Origin: Rhodoglobus sp.
GTDB taxonomy: Bacteria > Actinomycetota > Actinomycetes > Actinomycetales > Microbacteriaceae
Length of the DNA stretch: 64,000 nucleotides
Assembly: GCA_025463605.1 (NCBI GenBank)
Contig: JAODAV010000001.1
Location: 248,001-312,000 of the forward strand
Direction of reading: 5' to 3'
Shown here piece by piece: positions 1 through 9,268 of the stretch. Position numbers and translations under genes: made by a program. Numbering within the stretch: the first letter of the stretch is position 1; the number at the start of each line of letters is the position of its first letter. Under the pieces are notes generated by a model. It was given only the letters and a program-made list of their open reading frames with translations. It was not told the DNA's origin and made no database searches.

Positions 1-59
1 GAGGCCCGCGCGGCGCAACGCGTTGCCCTCCAACCTCCCGAAGCTGATGCCTCTCGGTG

Positions 60-692
60 TCAGCGCGGCCACACCGGCCGGAACTGCACACTGATACGGG
101 GACCGACGGCCTGCCTGGTCTTCAGGATGGCGTGCTCGTAGGTGCGCTGACAGCTGCCGCCCATGACGATGAGGTCGCCGTGACCGACCGCGAAGCGTAG
201 CGACTGCCCACCACCCCTCGGCCGCATCGACAGCGTGCGCTCCGCACCAACCGAGAGGATGGCGACCATCGTGTCGCGGTCGATCGTGCGGCCGACCCGA
301 TCCCCGTGCCAGGCCACGCTGTCGTCACCCGTGCGGTAGAAGCACAGGCCGGCCGTCTCGAAGACCTGGCCGGGTGGCCGGCCGTAGTGGTCGTTGAGGG
401 CGTCGCGGGCGCCCTCGAGCACCGGATCGGGGAAGGTCGAGCCGGGCCCGAACCACGATACGAGCCGAGGCACCGCCACCACCCGGTCATACATCTCGCG
501 CTTGTCGGCCTTCCAGGGCACATCGACGGCGAGCCGCTCGAACAGCGCGTCTGAGTTGGAGAGCCAGCCGGGCCGGAGGTCGATCCAGGCACCGTGCTCG
601 AGGGGGATGCGCTGCATCATGAGACCGAGCGGACGCAGTTGCGGCTCGGAGGCGATGTCGTCGAACAGTGAGGTCTGGAACGCGATACTCAT
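60..692 (-). CDS. AlkB-like 2-oxoglutarate/Fe(II) dioxygenase
   Basis: Predicted 210-aa protein of the AlkB family, which uses Fe(II) and 2-oxoglutarate to remove alkyl lesions from nucleic acid bases. The iron ligands are visible as the HGD triad start (H129, D131) and H187 in the TYEHAI segment, and the family C-terminal arginines follow in PRISVQFRP (R199, R205). The length matches the short bacterial AlkB/ALKBH2-type proteins. The reading frame runs open upstream, but I chose the ATG at 692 because the protein then begins MSIAFQTSLF, as the family does, and a perfect LexA-type box lies 20 bases upstream. That box implies induction by DNA damage. It is transcribed divergently from the isomerase-like gene at 822. 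Sure of the family; the actual substrate (DNA, RNA or protein) is not shown by sequence. Confidence 0.9.
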   Translation of the reverse strand: MSIAFQTSLFDDIASEPQLRPLGLMMQRIPLEHGAWIDLRPGWLSNSDALFERLAVDVPWKADKREMYDRVVAVPRLVSWFGPGSTFPDPVLEGARDALNDHYGRPPGQVFETAGLCFYRTGDDSVAWHGDRVGRTIDRDTMVAILSVGAERTLSMRPRGGGQSLRFAVGHGDLIVMGGSCQRTYEHAILKTRQAVGPRISVQFRPVWPR

Positions 693-711
693 GTATAGAG
701 GATAGCAATAT

Positions 712-727
712 TCGAACATATGTTCGA
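712..727. promoter_or_regulatory. LexA (SOS) box
   Basis: The 16-bp perfect palindrome TCGAACATATGTTCGA matches the actinobacterial/Gram-positive SOS-box form CGAACNNNNGTTCG at every defined position. It sits 20 bases upstream of the AlkB-like start and about 95 bases upstream of the divergent isomerase-like gene. Repression of the dioxygenase by LexA is the simplest reading. Control of the rightward gene is possible but weaker because of the distance. Confidence 0.85.
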
Positions 728-821
728 GTGCGGATTGTGAGGCATGTCGAGCCGTCCTCGGCGGCAAGGCGGTTGGGGAGTAGAGCCCCGACCTCCCATC
801 ATTGTTCTCATGAGGAAGCCG

Positions 822-1814
822 ATGAACCCGCCCGAACCGATCGTGCTGCCGTCCAACCAACCGCGCGACCGGTTCTACCAGGGCGGCAGTCGCATATCCG
901 ACTTCCGCTCCGAACCGCCCTCCGACCCCCGCACACCCGAGGACTGGGTCGGCTCGACGACAAGCGTGCGTGGTGCGGCTCCCGTGGGCATGACCCGCCT
1001 TCCCGACGGGCGACTACTGGTCGAGGCGCTCGAGGCCGCCCCGATCGAGTGGCTCGGACCTGAGCATGTCGAGCGCTTCGGCGCCGACGCGAAGCTGCTC
1101 GTCAAGCTGCTCGACGCGGGCCAGCGGTTGCCGATCCACGCGCATCCCGACGGTGAATTCGCAGCACGGCACGTCGGAGCCCGGCACGGCAAGGCCGAGG
1201 CCTGGTACATCCTCTCGCCCGGCACCGTGTTCCTGGGCCTCAAAGAAGACGTCGACGACGCCCGGCTGCTCGCACTCGTCGAGGGGCAGCACGCGAGCGA
1301 ACTGCTCGCGCTCATGCACGAGATCGACGTGCGCATCAACGACACGGTCTACGTTCCGCCCGGAGTTCTGCATGCGATCGGGGAGGGAATCCTCCTCGCC
1401 GAGGTGCAGGAGCCGGAAGACCTGTCGATCCTGCTGGAGTGGGAGGGGTACGACCTCGACGGCGCTCGGGACGGGCACCTCGGCCTCGGTTTCGAGCTCG
1501 CTCTCAACGCCGTGGAGACCCGCGGCCGATCGCGTGACGAGGCGCTCGCACTCGTGCGGGCTGCTGCGGACGACGGCCCGGCGCTCGTGCCCGAGGCCGA
1601 CCGCTACTTCCGACTAGACAGGGTGTCGACCGAAGGGGACTTCCCGGCCGGTCTTGCGGTGGTGATCGGACTCGACGGCGAACTGAGCCTCGGCACGGCG
1701 AACGGCGCTGTGCCGCTACGCCGGGGCACCACCGTGCTGGTTCCGTACTCGGCGGGCGGGATGCGCCTCACAGGTGCGGGCACCGCCCTGGTCGCGCGAC
1801 CGCCGCTCGCTTGA
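822..1814 (+). CDS. manA: Class I mannose-6-phosphate isomerase-like cupin
   Basis: Roughly 330-aa protein related to type I phosphomannose isomerases, which interconvert mannose 6-phosphate and fructose 6-phosphate in the cytoplasm. Visible family features are the zinc-site segment LPIHAHPDGE (the QSHPD-like motif), KAEAWYIL (the KPEMWYI-like motif), and VPPGVLHAIGEGILLAEVQEP with its cupin histidine. It ends in a beta-rich C-terminal cupin half. The start is uncertain: ATG 822 follows AGGAAG with a very short 3-base gap, while ATG 810 has no clear ribosome-binding site. It stands alone and divergent from the AlkB-like gene. Shorter, diverged isomerases of this kind can act on other sugars, so mannose is likely but not proven. 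Confidence 0.75.
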   Translation: MNPPEPIVLPSNQPRDRFYQGGSRISDFRSEPPSDPRTPEDWVGSTTSVRGAAPVGMTRLPDGRLLVEALEAAPIEWLGPEHVERFGADAKLLVKLLDAGQRLPIHAHPDGEFAARHVGARHGKAEAWYILSPGTVFLGLKEDVDDARLLALVEGQHASELLALMHEIDVRINDTVYVPPGVLHAIGEGILLAEVQEPEDLSILLEWEGYDLDGARDGHLGLGFELALNAVETRGRSRDEALALVRAAADDGPALVPEADRYFRLDRVSTEGDFPAGLAVVIGLDGELSLGTANGAVPLRRGTTVLVPYSAGGMRLTGAGTALVARPPLA

Positions 1815-1873
1815 TGGTGCCGGCGATCGTCCTCGTGGGCGGGGATTCAGCGCGGAGCTTTGGTGCGAACCTC

Positions 1874-1903
1874 TTGGATGCGCCGCCCTCGACGAACTAA
1901 TAC
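1874..1903 (+). promoter_or_regulatory. Candidate sigma-70-type promoter of the GntR gene
   Basis: TTGGAT at 1874-1879 and TAATAC at 1898-1903 are separated by 18 bases, a good fit to a vegetative promoter reading rightward. It would leave a leader of about 100 bases before the GTG start at 2010. Seen by eye only; no operator palindrome stands out beside it. Confidence 0.4.
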
Positions 1904-2009
1904 GCTAGTGAATAGACACGCGCACGGGGCTGGGGCGCAGATCGCACTGCGATGGAGTTGGAGGGGACATGCCCACAAGTTCGCGATGGCGACATAAGGT
2001 CACCTTCTA

Positions 2010-2732
2010 GTGTCGAGACCGGCACTGCCGCTACCCGACGGACTCTTCGAGGACTCGAGCCCGCCTCTCAACGACGAACTCAGTGTGGACTTCGTTTACC
2101 GCACCGTAAAGGCGTCGATCATTCAAGGGCAGTTGGGGCCGAACTACCTGACGTCTGAGGAACAGATTGCCGCCCGGTTGGGTACGAGCAGAACGCCCGT
2201 CCACAGGGCGCTGCTAAGGCTGCAGTCCGAGGGTTGGCTCACCATGTCTCTGCGGCGGGGATTGCGTATTTCCTCGCTCACCGCGTCGGACATGGTCGAC
2301 GTGTACGAGGCTCTCATGGCGCTCGAGATTGCGGCCGTATACCGGCTAACAGAAAAGGGAGCCGACCCGGCTCTCCTTCAGCGACTCGAAGGAGTCTGCG
2401 CTCAAGCAGAAGAGGCGCTCGCTCGTGGTGACCTGGTTGCTTGGGGAAGATCCGACAGTGTTTTTCACCGCAGCGTGATCGTCGCTAGCGGAAACAAGCA
2501 GATCGCGGCCTTCGGGGACGTACTGATGGATCGTGTCGACCGAGCCCGTTACGCGACTCTTGATCGGCGGCCCACGCCCATACGCTCCAACGAAGAGCAC
2601 CGGGCGCTGCTCGACGCCCTGGTGAATCGAGACTCCTCCGCCGCGAGGCGGGCCGTCGAGATTCACAGGCGACATGCCATCAGCACTCTGGTGCCCATTC
2701 TCGACGCGATTAGCGCGGTGCCGCCCGCCTAG
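2010..2732 (+). CDS. GntR family (FCD) transcriptional regulator
   Basis: 240-aa regulator with an N-terminal winged helix (about residues 25-95, including EEQIAARLGTSRTPVHRALLRLQSEGWL, the GntR recognition region) and an all-helical FCD-type effector domain after it (SDSVFHRSVIVASGN and the EEHRALLDALVNRD segment carry the usual acidic and histidine ligand positions). FCD regulators bind carboxylate effectors, often with a metal. The GTG start at 2010 is forced by an in-frame TAA at 1995 and has AAGGT 9 bases upstream. It converges, 22 bases apart, on the catabolic operon ending at 2755, so it is the natural candidate regulator of that operon. Its ligand is unknown. Confidence 0.85.
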   Translation: MSRPALPLPDGLFEDSSPPLNDELSVDFVYRTVKASIIQGQLGPNYLTSEEQIAARLGTSRTPVHRALLRLQSEGWLTMSLRRGLRISSLTASDMVDVYEALMALEIAAVYRLTEKGADPALLQRLEGVCAQAEEALARGDLVAWGRSDSVFHRSVIVASGNKQIAAFGDVLMDRVDRARYATLDRRPTPIRSNEEHRALLDALVNRDSSAARRAVEIHRRHAISTLVPILDAISAVPPA

Positions 2733-2754
2733 CTCAGTCTCGCCGGCGCACGCA

Positions 2755-3771
2755 TTATGCCCCGCTGTACCTCGCGAAGATCTGCGCCACTTCGGCAATG
2801 TGTTGGTCTGTCTCGCGCTGATGAGCTTTGGCGCTCGCAATGCCGACAGCGAGCAGAATCCGTGCCTTGTTAGCCGGCAGCTCACCTGCCGGGATCACGC
2901 CCAACGCCTGCAAGGAGGTTTCCGAGCCCTGATACCCATAAGTGCGAGCAAGCGTCGCGCCCGCCCCGGTGCGCGAAGCGAAGACCACGGGCATTCGCTG
3001 CGCAGCCTCCCCGATCACACCGAGCGACTGCGCTGGAACATGACCACCGCCCAAAGCCTCGATCACGAGTCCGGAGTAGTGATCGCTGTCAATCGATCGA
3101 ATCTGATGTCCACTCTCGCCGAGCCCGATGCCGACTACGCAAACTTGGGGCAAGGGCGTGTCACCCGTCGGGATCGGCCGCCTGCGCTCCGACGTCCGGA
3201 GCACCATTCTCAGACGTCCCTCGGATATCCACCCCAAGGGTCCCACACTTGGCGAGCCGAAAGCGCTCACGCTGGACGTATGCAGTTTTCGAACCCAGCG
3301 CGCTGCATGCACCTGGTCGTTCATCACGACGAGGACGCCGAGTCCGCGAGCTTCTTGTGATCGTGCGACCTGGATCGCAGCGCTCAAATTGGCGAGGCCC
3401 TCGGCTCCCAGCGCATCCGCAGGGCGCATCGCACCTGTGAATACGATGGGCATGTCGCCGCCGTAGAGCAGATCAGTCAGGAATGCGACATCTTCCAGCG
3501 TGTCGGTTCCCTGAGTGATCACCACTCCGAGCACCCCGGCCGCCGCCGCAACGCGATCGACGATTTCAGCCGCGATAGCCAGGTCAAGGCTCGCGGAAGG
3601 CTCGCGGCGCAGTGTCAAGGTTGAGATCTCCAGCCCGTGGTGAACCGACCTCAGCGACGATGAGAGGTCCTCGGCATCAAGAACCGGTACAGCGAGAGAA
3701 GAGTCCGATCCCTGTGCCCGCGCAGACGAAATCGTGCCGCCCAGAGAAATAACCAACACGCCCTTTGCCAC
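2755..3771 (-). CDS. L-asparaginase/glutaminase-family amidohydrolase
   Basis: 338-aa protein of the bacterial asparaginase family. The nucleophile threonine is T13 in SLGGTIS and the second catalytic pair is in TQGTDTLEDVAFL (T89, D90); VFTGAMRPAD follows as in type II enzymes. No signal peptide is seen, so it should act in the cytoplasm. The GTG start at 3771 is preceded by GGAGG with 7 bases spacing, which rules out the longer upstream reading. It is the last gene of a seven-gene operon that starts at 10327, 35 bases after the NodB-fold hydrolase. In this setting it may hydrolyse the amide of a half-amide intermediate rather than free asparagine; that is inference from context. Family assignment is firm, substrate is not. 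Confidence 0.88.
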   Translation of the reverse strand: MAKGVLVISLGGTISSARAQGSDSSLAVPVLDAEDLSSSLRSVHHGLEISTLTLRREPSASLDLAIAAEIVDRVAAAAGVLGVVITQGTDTLEDVAFLTDLLYGGDMPIVFTGAMRPADALGAEGLANLSAAIQVARSQEARGLGVLVVMNDQVHAARWVRKLHTSSVSAFGSPSVGPLGWISEGRLRMVLRTSERRRPIPTGDTPLPQVCVVGIGLGESGHQIRSIDSDHYSGLVIEALGGGHVPAQSLGVIGEAAQRMPVVFASRTGAGATLARTYGYQGSETSLQALGVIPAGELPANKARILLAVGIASAKAHQRETDQHIAEVAQIFARYSGA

Positions 3772-3806
3772 GCCGGATCCTCCGCTCAGGCCGTGTGCAG
3801 AGTGCC

Positions 3807-4718
3807 TCAAGATGCCTGCGCTCTGAAAGGCACGCGCTCTCTGTACTCCACGGCAATCGCCTCCATCGTCGTCCACTCGACGCCCGAATGCTCGTCGACG
3901 AAATCGAAGAACCGTTCAAGCATGAGCAGATTTTGCGGACGACCGCATACGTCTGGATGGATCGTGATCGGAAATACGGCGTAATCGAGTTCCCGGTGCA
4001 CCCACTCGAACTGGTCACGCCACAGTTTCTCGATGTCATGAGGGCTGACGAAGCCGTGGCTGTTCGGCGAGGACTTGATGAACATCATGGGTGGCAGATC
4101 GTCCAGATACCAGTTCGTGGGTATCTCGACAAGGTCGATCGCGTCGCCGAGATGCATTGGTTTCATCCACGACGATGCCGGTCGCTCATAGTCAATGTTC
4201 GTCCATGCGTCGCCCGTTCGAACGTAGTGGGGCTGAAAGTCTCCGTATGCCTGACTGTGGTCATAGTCGAATCCGTACTTGAGAAGGAGCTCAGGGGTGC
4301 GCTCTGACATTTCCCACCACGGAGCGACGTAGCCCCGGGGGGCCTTGCCGGTCAGGCGGGTGATGAGCTCGCTGCTGAATGCCAACACTTCTTCCTCCTG
4401 GTCGGCATTCATACTGATCGGATTCTCGTGCGTATAGCCATGCGCCCCGATCTCGTGTCCGTGATCGACGATCGCCGCTGATTGGCTGGGAAAACTCTCA
4501 ATGGAATGCCCGGGAATGAACCACGTGGTCTGAATTCCCCGCCTGCGGAAGAGTTCGAGTAGCCGCGGTACCCCGATCTCCGCGGCAAAGACGCCACGCT
4601 GGATATCGGCAGGGGAATCTTGCCCTCCGTACGAGCCGATCCATCCGCTGACGGAGTCGAAGTCGACCCCGAGACTCAGTTGGATCTTCTTGGAGGCCCC
4701 GTGATCCGCAGTCTGCAT
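3807..4718 (-). CDS. NodB-fold (polysaccharide deacetylase/cyclic imidase-like) hydrolase
   Basis: 303-aa protein with the NodB homology fold. The metal-binding Asp is in LGVDFDS (D19, D21), the two histidines in HGYTHE (H93, H97), the RxxPxW-type motif in RGYVAPWW (R128, P133, W134), and the late histidine in [11 protein letters not shown]. It has no signal peptide or membrane segment, so an extracellular glycan is an unlikely substrate. The layout (no export, HGYTHE, IHPDVxGRP) fits the HpPgdA/PuuE-like branch, some members of which open cyclic imides or allantoin. The start follows GGGAGGAACTG and overlaps the SDR stop by one base (TGATG), so the two are translationally coupled. Between a dehydrogenase pair and an amidase, ring-opening of an imide-like compound is a reasonable guess. 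Confidence 0.8.
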   Translation of the reverse strand: MQTADHGASKKIQLSLGVDFDSVSGWIGSYGGQDSPADIQRGVFAAEIGVPRLLELFRRRGIQTTWFIPGHSIESFPSQSAAIVDHGHEIGAHGYTHENPISMNADQEEEVLAFSSELITRLTGKAPRGYVAPWWEMSERTPELLLKYGFDYDHSQAYGDFQPHYVRTGDAWTNIDYERPASSWMKPMHLGDAIDLVEIPTNWYLDDLPPMMFIKSSPNSHGFVSPHDIEKLWRDQFEWVHRELDYAVFPITIHPDVCGRPQNLLMLERFFDFVDEHSGVEWTTMEAIAVEYRERVPFRAQAS

Positions 4719-5473
4719 CAGTTCCTCCCGACCTGTAGACCACCATCAACCGTGATGATCTGACCGCTTATGTAGCGGGAGTCGCGCGAAGCCAAGAAGG
4801 CCACGACGTCGGCGATGTCTTCCGGCTCTCCGATTCGCCGCAGCGGAATATAGTGGCGGCTCGCATCAAGACCCGCCTCCCCGAGCGAATGCACTTCAGA
4901 GAGCGACTGGGCTGTGCGAATGTATCCCGGCGCAACACCGTTCACGCGCACACCCGCAGGGCCAAACTCCACCGCGAGCGCACGAACTAGCCCGATGAGG
5001 CCCGCCTTGGCTGCTGAATAGCTCGCGTGCTCGCTCCACCCGTAGTTGTTGCCCATGATGGACGTCATCGCAATCATCGTTCCCGCCCCGCGCTCCTGGA
5101 GCTGAGCCGCACCCTCCCGGAACATCCGCATGGCCCCGTTCAGATCAATGTCGACAACATGATTCCATTCCGCGTCGCTCACGCCGAGGAACGTCTGCTT
5201 GTAGGCCACGCCCGCATTGGCGACGACGACGTCGAGTGGGAATTTGCCGCTCTGCACTGCGGAAAAGACGTGGTTCACTTGCTCGGAGTCCCGAACGTCA
5301 AGCTCGAGGAACTCTGCGGACCCTCCGGCGGCAATGATCTGATCACGCACCGCGCAACCCTCGTCGCAGAGGATGTCTGTGACCACGACATGGAATCCGT
5401 CTGCAGCCAATCGATGCGCGACGGCCGCTCCGATGCCGATCCCGGCTCCTGAGACTATTGCTGACAGTTTCAT
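4718..5473 (-). CDS. Short-chain dehydrogenase/reductase
   Basis: 251-aa classical SDR. The nucleotide-binding motif is slightly unusual (SGAGIGIG, residues 8-15, in place of TGxxxGxG). NAG is at 86-88, the catalytic serine at S138 in MTSIMG, and Y152/K156 in SYSAAK. The C-terminal [11 protein letters not shown] is the standard family ending. It should oxidise or reduce a hydroxyl or keto group with NAD(P). It overlaps the upstream dehydrogenase by four bases (ATGA) and the downstream hydrolase by one, so it belongs to the same operon. Annotation as 3-oxoacyl-ACP reductase would be by similarity only; context argues for a catabolic 2-hydroxyacid or sugar-acid substrate. Confidence 0.85.
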   Translation of the reverse strand: MKLSAIVSGAGIGIGAAVAHRLAADGFHVVVTDILCDEGCAVRDQIIAAGGSAEFLELDVRDSEQVNHVFSAVQSGKFPLDVVVANAGVAYKQTFLGVSDAEWNHVVDIDLNGAMRMFREGAAQLQERGAGTMIAMTSIMGNNYGWSEHASYSAAKAGLIGLVRALAVEFGPAGVRVNGVAPGYIRTAQSLSEVHSLGEAGLDASRHYIPLRRIGEPEDIADVVAFLASRDSRYISGQIITVDGGLQVGRN

Positions 5474-6600
5474 CGCTCTGCTCCTCCTTCGGTCGCCTGA
5501 GCCAACGCGACAGGTGTCGCCGAGAGCCTTCGCATCAGTGCATCCATAAACTCACTCGTTGTTGCGGTACCGCCAATGTCTCTGGTCTTCACGCCGTCCG
5601 TGTCGAGCACGTCTTCTATGGCCTGCAACAGGAAGGAGGACCCTTCGGACTCGCCCAAGTGGTCAAGCATCATCGCTGCGGCCCAGAGCGCCCCGATCGG
5701 ATTCGCAACACCGAGTCCAGCAATATCCGGTGCCGAGCCGTGGATGGGTTCGAACATCGACGGGAACTCTCGATCCGGATTGATGTTTCCGGACGCTGCG
5801 ATGCCGATGCTTCCAGAGATGGCCGCACCGATCTCAGAAAGGATGTCCCCGAAGAGGTTGCTCGCGACGACGACGCCATAGGAGTTGGGGTCGAGCACAA
5901 GCTTCGCGGCCAGAGCGTCTACGTGCGTCAGCTCCAAGGCAACGCCCTCGCGCTCACACACCTCCCGGCAAATCTCATCCCAGAACGGCATCGTATGGAT
6001 GATGCCATTCGACTTAGTGGCCGAAACGAGCCGACCGCTTCCTTCTGCGGCCAGCTTCGCCGCGTAGGTGACGATCCGGTCGACGCCACGGCGGGTGAAC
6101 ACGGATTCCTGCACGGCGAGTTCCTCGGGCTGACCTCTATATAGGCGCCCGCCGATCTCTGAATACTCTCCCTCGGCGTTCTCGCGAACGATCACGAGGT
6201 CTGTGCTGGAGAGCGGATGCACCAATGGGCCCTGCACGCCCCGCAGCAGTCGAATTGGCCTGACATTCACAAACTGATCGAACGACCTTCGAATGGGAAT
6301 CAAAAGCCCCCACAGGGAGTGGTGGTCCGGAACTTCCGGGGATCCCACGGCGCCCAACAGGATCGAGTCGACATCGCGCAAGCGCTCAAGTCCGTCCTCG
6401 TCCATCATGCGTCCGGTAGCAAGGAAGTGGTCACAACCCCAGGGAAACTCCGTCACGCTGATCGCAAAGTCGTACCGCGCACCGACGGCCATGAGCGCGT
6501 CGAGGGCCGCAGGAACTACCTCTTTGCCAATACCGTCTCCCGGTATCGAGGCGATCTCATATCTGCGCGGCGTGAGTGAGGCCGATTCTTGCGTAGTCAC
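5470..6600 (-). CDS. Tartrate/D-malate-type NAD-dependent dehydrogenase
   Basis: 376-aa member of the isocitrate/isopropylmalate dehydrogenase family, closest in motif to tartrate dehydrogenase/decarboxylase (TtuC) and D-malate dehydrogenase (DmlA). Diagnostic are SLWGLLIPIRRSFDQFVNVRPIRLL (loop and substrate arginines), IVRENAEGEYSEIGG, the catalytic lysine in TKSNGI, the metal-binding LFGDILSEIGAAISG, and the NAD loop FEPIHGSAPDIAG. It would oxidise a 2-hydroxy-dicarboxylate with possible decarboxylation, releasing pyruvate-type products. It overlaps the permease by four bases (ATGA), tying its expression to uptake. The length is typical. Which hydroxyacid it uses cannot be told from sequence. 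Confidence 0.85.
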   Translation of the reverse strand: MTTQESASLTPRRYEIASIPGDGIGKEVVPAALDALMAVGARYDFAISVTEFPWGCDHFLATGRMMDEDGLERLRDVDSILLGAVGSPEVPDHHSLWGLLIPIRRSFDQFVNVRPIRLLRGVQGPLVHPLSSTDLVIVRENAEGEYSEIGGRLYRGQPEELAVQESVFTRRGVDRIVTYAAKLAAEGSGRLVSATKSNGIIHTMPFWDEICREVCEREGVALELTHVDALAAKLVLDPNSYGVVVASNLFGDILSEIGAAISGSIGIAASGNINPDREFPSMFEPIHGSAPDIAGLGVANPIGALWAAAMMLDHLGESEGSSFLLQAIEDVLDTDGVKTRDIGGTATTSEFMDALMRRLSATPVALAQATEGGAER

Positions 6601-7595
6601 TTGATGACACCAATTTTCTTTCTATCCAACGAGATGAGAACAGCAAGCACCAAGACGATGCCCTGAGCAATAATCTGCATTTCCGGATTCACGCCAAGAA
6701 TGACGAGTCCGTTCAACAGGATGTTGATGATCAGCGCCCCGACGATTGTGTTCAGCAGGCTGCCAAGACCACCGGTCAACGGTGTTCCCCCCAGTACGAC
6801 AGCGGCGATCACAGTGAGTTCAAACCCGGTTCCAGCGGTCGGGGTTGCTGAGCCAAGCCGAGCGCTCACGATGATGCTCGCGACCGCGGCCATTGCTCCA
6901 GCCAAGACGAAGACGAGGATCTTGATCCTCGCGACGGGCACGCCTGACATTTCTGCTACCCGCTCTTGTCCACCAACAGCAGCGACGTAGCGACCGAATG
7001 AAGTGAAGCGATACAGCACGCCGCAGAAGGCGAACGCCGCGATTGCGATGACATAGATCCCGGGCTCACTTCCGGCCCAGTCCCACTCTGCGGGAGTCGG
7101 AATAGGGCTGGTCTGCGAGACGACGAGTGTGAGCCCGCGAGCGATGGACAGCATCCCGAGCGTCATGATGAAAGAGGGCACCTTCAGTATCGCCAACCCG
7201 ACGCCGTTGATCAGCCCAGCGGCAACACCGGTGGCGAGCGCGGCAAGTATCCCCATCCATGGCCCATAACCCACGCTGACCGTGGCTCCGACGACCCCGC
7301 TTAGTGCCAGGACCGACCCGACCGACAGGTCGATGGATCCCGAGACGACCACGAGTGTGACACCGAACGCGGCAACGGCGACGGCGACCGACTGAACCAG
7401 GATGAACTGTGCGTTCGAAGCTGTGGCGAATCGGTCAGGAGCCGCGATCGAGAAGAACGCGACAAGCACGATCAGCGCCAGAAAGGGAATCGACCGCTTC
7501 CATACCGACTGGATCCTCCTGGAGATCGTCTCCTGTCGAGTGATGCCTTCACGCTCTGCGACGGGCAGATCTTCCTGAACTCGTAATGAATTCAC
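6597..7595 (-). CDS. RbsC-type ABC transporter permease
   Basis: 332-aa integral membrane protein of the ribose/xylose-type permease family (BPD_transp_2). A charged cytoplasmic N-terminus of about 30 residues is followed by 8-10 hydrophobic segments. The family landmarks SGSIDLSVGSVLALSGVVGATV and the conserved loop GTPLTGGLGSLLNTIVGALIINIL are present. As a single permease it probably forms a homodimer with the ATPase encoded just upstream (13 bases away) and the lipoprotein at 9269. The same transporter class also imports autoinducers and nucleosides, so a sugar substrate is not certain. The stop overlaps the dehydrogenase start. Confidence 0.88.
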   Translation of the reverse strand: MNSLRVQEDLPVAEREGITRQETISRRIQSVWKRSIPFLALIVLVAFFSIAAPDRFATASNAQFILVQSVAVAVAAFGVTLVVVSGSIDLSVGSVLALSGVVGATVSVGYGPWMGILAALATGVAAGLINGVGLAILKVPSFIMTLGMLSIARGLTLVVSQTSPIPTPAEWDWAGSEPGIYVIAIAAFAFCGVLYRFTSFGRYVAAVGGQERVAEMSGVPVARIKILVFVLAGAMAAVASIIVSARLGSATPTAGTGFELTVIAAVVLGGTPLTGGLGSLLNTIVGALIINILLNGLVILGVNPEMQIIAQGIVLVLAVLISLDRKKIGVIK

Positions 7596-7608
7596 AACCG
7601 TTCCTTTC

Positions 7609-9111
7609 CTAGTGCATCATTCCGACGAGCAGTTCTTCAGTGGGTCCGCTCTCTTTGTCAGCAACACCGGAAACCTCCCCGTCGCGCATCATCAAGATCG
7701 AGTCGCTCATGCCGATCAGCTCGTTCAGCTCATCGGAGACGAGCAGGACACCAACACCACGCGACGCCAGGGACCGAATCACCGCGTAAATGTCTGACTT
7801 CGCACCGACGTCGACACCGCGCGTCGGATTCTGGAGGATCAGCAGCCGGTAGTCGCGCATCAACCACTTCGCGAGGACTACCTTCTGTCGGTTCCCCCCG
7901 CTCAAGTTGCCAGGGGCGTCCTGCGGGCCACCGCAAACCACCTTCAAGCGGTCAATGAGCATCGAGACATCAGATTTGTCGCGGCGCCGCGAGAGGAATC
8001 CGAACACCCCTCGAAATGGCACGTTGGGAAGCAACGCATTGTCTTGAATGGTGTGCTGAAGGATGAGGTCGTTCTTTTCACGATCGCCGGTCACAAAGCC
8101 GACGCCCATCCGAATGCTTTTCCTCTGGGAAGCTCGCTGCACAGGGCTGTCCCGAAAAGTCACCCTCCCGCTGTCCCGTGCGATCGAGCCGAAGACTGCT
8201 TCAGCAAGTTGCTCGTTTCCGCACCCGACGAGACCTCCCACGCCAACGATCTCGCCGGATCGAATCGCCAGCGACACCCCTTTGACTTTGTCGCCCACCC
8301 AGAGATCTCGAATGTCGAGAAGCACCTGCTCGCGGGCATCCTCACGCAGTTCCGCGTGGTAAAGGGTGCCGACAAGTGAGCGCCCGACCATCATGGTTTG
8401 CAGCTCGGCCTCGGTGAGATCCGCTGAGGCCATTGTCTGCACCAAGCGCCCATCCTTCATGACTGTGATGCGATCACACAGGCTGAAGAGCTCCTCGAGA
8501 TAGTGCGAGATGTACAACACAGCAACACCCAGCCCAGCGCACTGCTTGAGAAGCGAGTACAGCCGGTTGACGCCGGACTTGCCGAGACTCGCCGTCATCT
8601 CATCAATAATCAGCACGCGCGGCTTGAAGGCCATCGCGCGGGCAAGCTCAACGAGCTTCTGTGTCTCCAGGTCAAGTTCGCTCACGAGCAAGGACGGATT
8701 GAGGCCCAACCCCACGAACGCCAAAGCCTCGGCCGCTGCTTTCCGCTGACGAATCGGATTGAGCATCCCGACCGTCGAATAGTGATCTTCCCTGCCGAGG
8801 AACAGATTCTCGGCAACCGTCATAGTGGGGATGAGACCCGGCTCTTGAAGCACTATCTCAACGCCAAGTGCACGGGCCTCAGCGACGCTGTTCGGCGCAA
8901 ACGACACGCCATCGAGTTCCATCGAACCCGACGTCGGACTGACGATGCCACTGAGAATCTTCATGAGGGTTGACTTGCCAGCGCCGTTCTCGCCGGCAAC
9001 TGCGTGAATCTCTCCAGCCGAGAACGTAAGACTCTCTTCCGCGCCGAAGGCCACAGCCCTTGTGGCGCCATAGTTCTTGGTAATAGCGGTTAGCTTCAAC
9101 CGGTCGTTCAA
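7609..9111 (-). CDS. RbsA-type double ABC ATPase
   Basis: 500-aa protein with two fused nucleotide-binding domains, the standard form for ribose-class importers. The first domain has Walker A GENGAGKST (40-48), and KPRVLIIDEMTAS as Walker B. The second domain has the usual degenerate Walker A (GLVGCGNEQLAE) but a good signature and Walker B (LSGGNRQKVVLAKWL, YRLLILQNPTRGVDVGAK). It would energise uptake through the RbsC-like permease. In the first domain the signature is weak (SELDLETQKLVELARAM lacks SGG), which is common in this family. It lies 157 bases downstream of the binding-protein gene across a strong hairpin. Confidence 0.9.
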   Translation of the reverse strand: MNDRLKLTAITKNYGATRAVAFGAEESLTFSAGEIHAVAGENGAGKSTLMKILSGIVSPTSGSMELDGVSFAPNSVAEARALGVEIVLQEPGLIPTMTVAENLFLGREDHYSTVGMLNPIRQRKAAAEALAFVGLGLNPSLLVSELDLETQKLVELARAMAFKPRVLIIDEMTASLGKSGVNRLYSLLKQCAGLGVAVLYISHYLEELFSLCDRITVMKDGRLVQTMASADLTEAELQTMMVGRSLVGTLYHAELREDAREQVLLDIRDLWVGDKVKGVSLAIRSGEIVGVGGLVGCGNEQLAEAVFGSIARDSGRVTFRDSPVQRASQRKSIRMGVGFVTGDREKNDLILQHTIQDNALLPNVPFRGVFGFLSRRRDKSDVSMLIDRLKVVCGGPQDAPGNLSGGNRQKVVLAKWLMRDYRLLILQNPTRGVDVGAKSDIYAVIRSLASRGVGVLLVSDELNELIGMSDSILMMRDGEVSGVADKESGPTEELLVGMMH

Positions 9112-9197
9112 CGTCGACGCTCCTTCGTACTGGGAATTCGGGCGTGGGACATCGGGCAGAAGTCCGGTTTTTCTGGGAGGGATTCAATCAAGCTCAA

Positions 9198-9231
9198 CCT
9201 CGATGCGCCCGAAACGTTCGGCGCACCGAGG
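9198..9231 (-). terminator. Intercistronic stem-loop after the binding-protein gene
   Basis: Arms beginning CCTCG at 9198 and ending CGAGG at 9231 pair over about 15 bases with one mismatch and one bulge, around an ACG loop. It lies between the binding-protein stop (9269) and the ATPase start (9111). No clean U-run follows, so a partial terminator or mRNA-stabilising hairpin that gives more binding protein than membrane components is likelier than full termination. It is the only gap over 50 bases within this operon. Confidence 0.5.
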
Positions 9232-9268
9232 TCGAACTCAATTCACGCCGCGAGGCGTCCGCGCGCTA

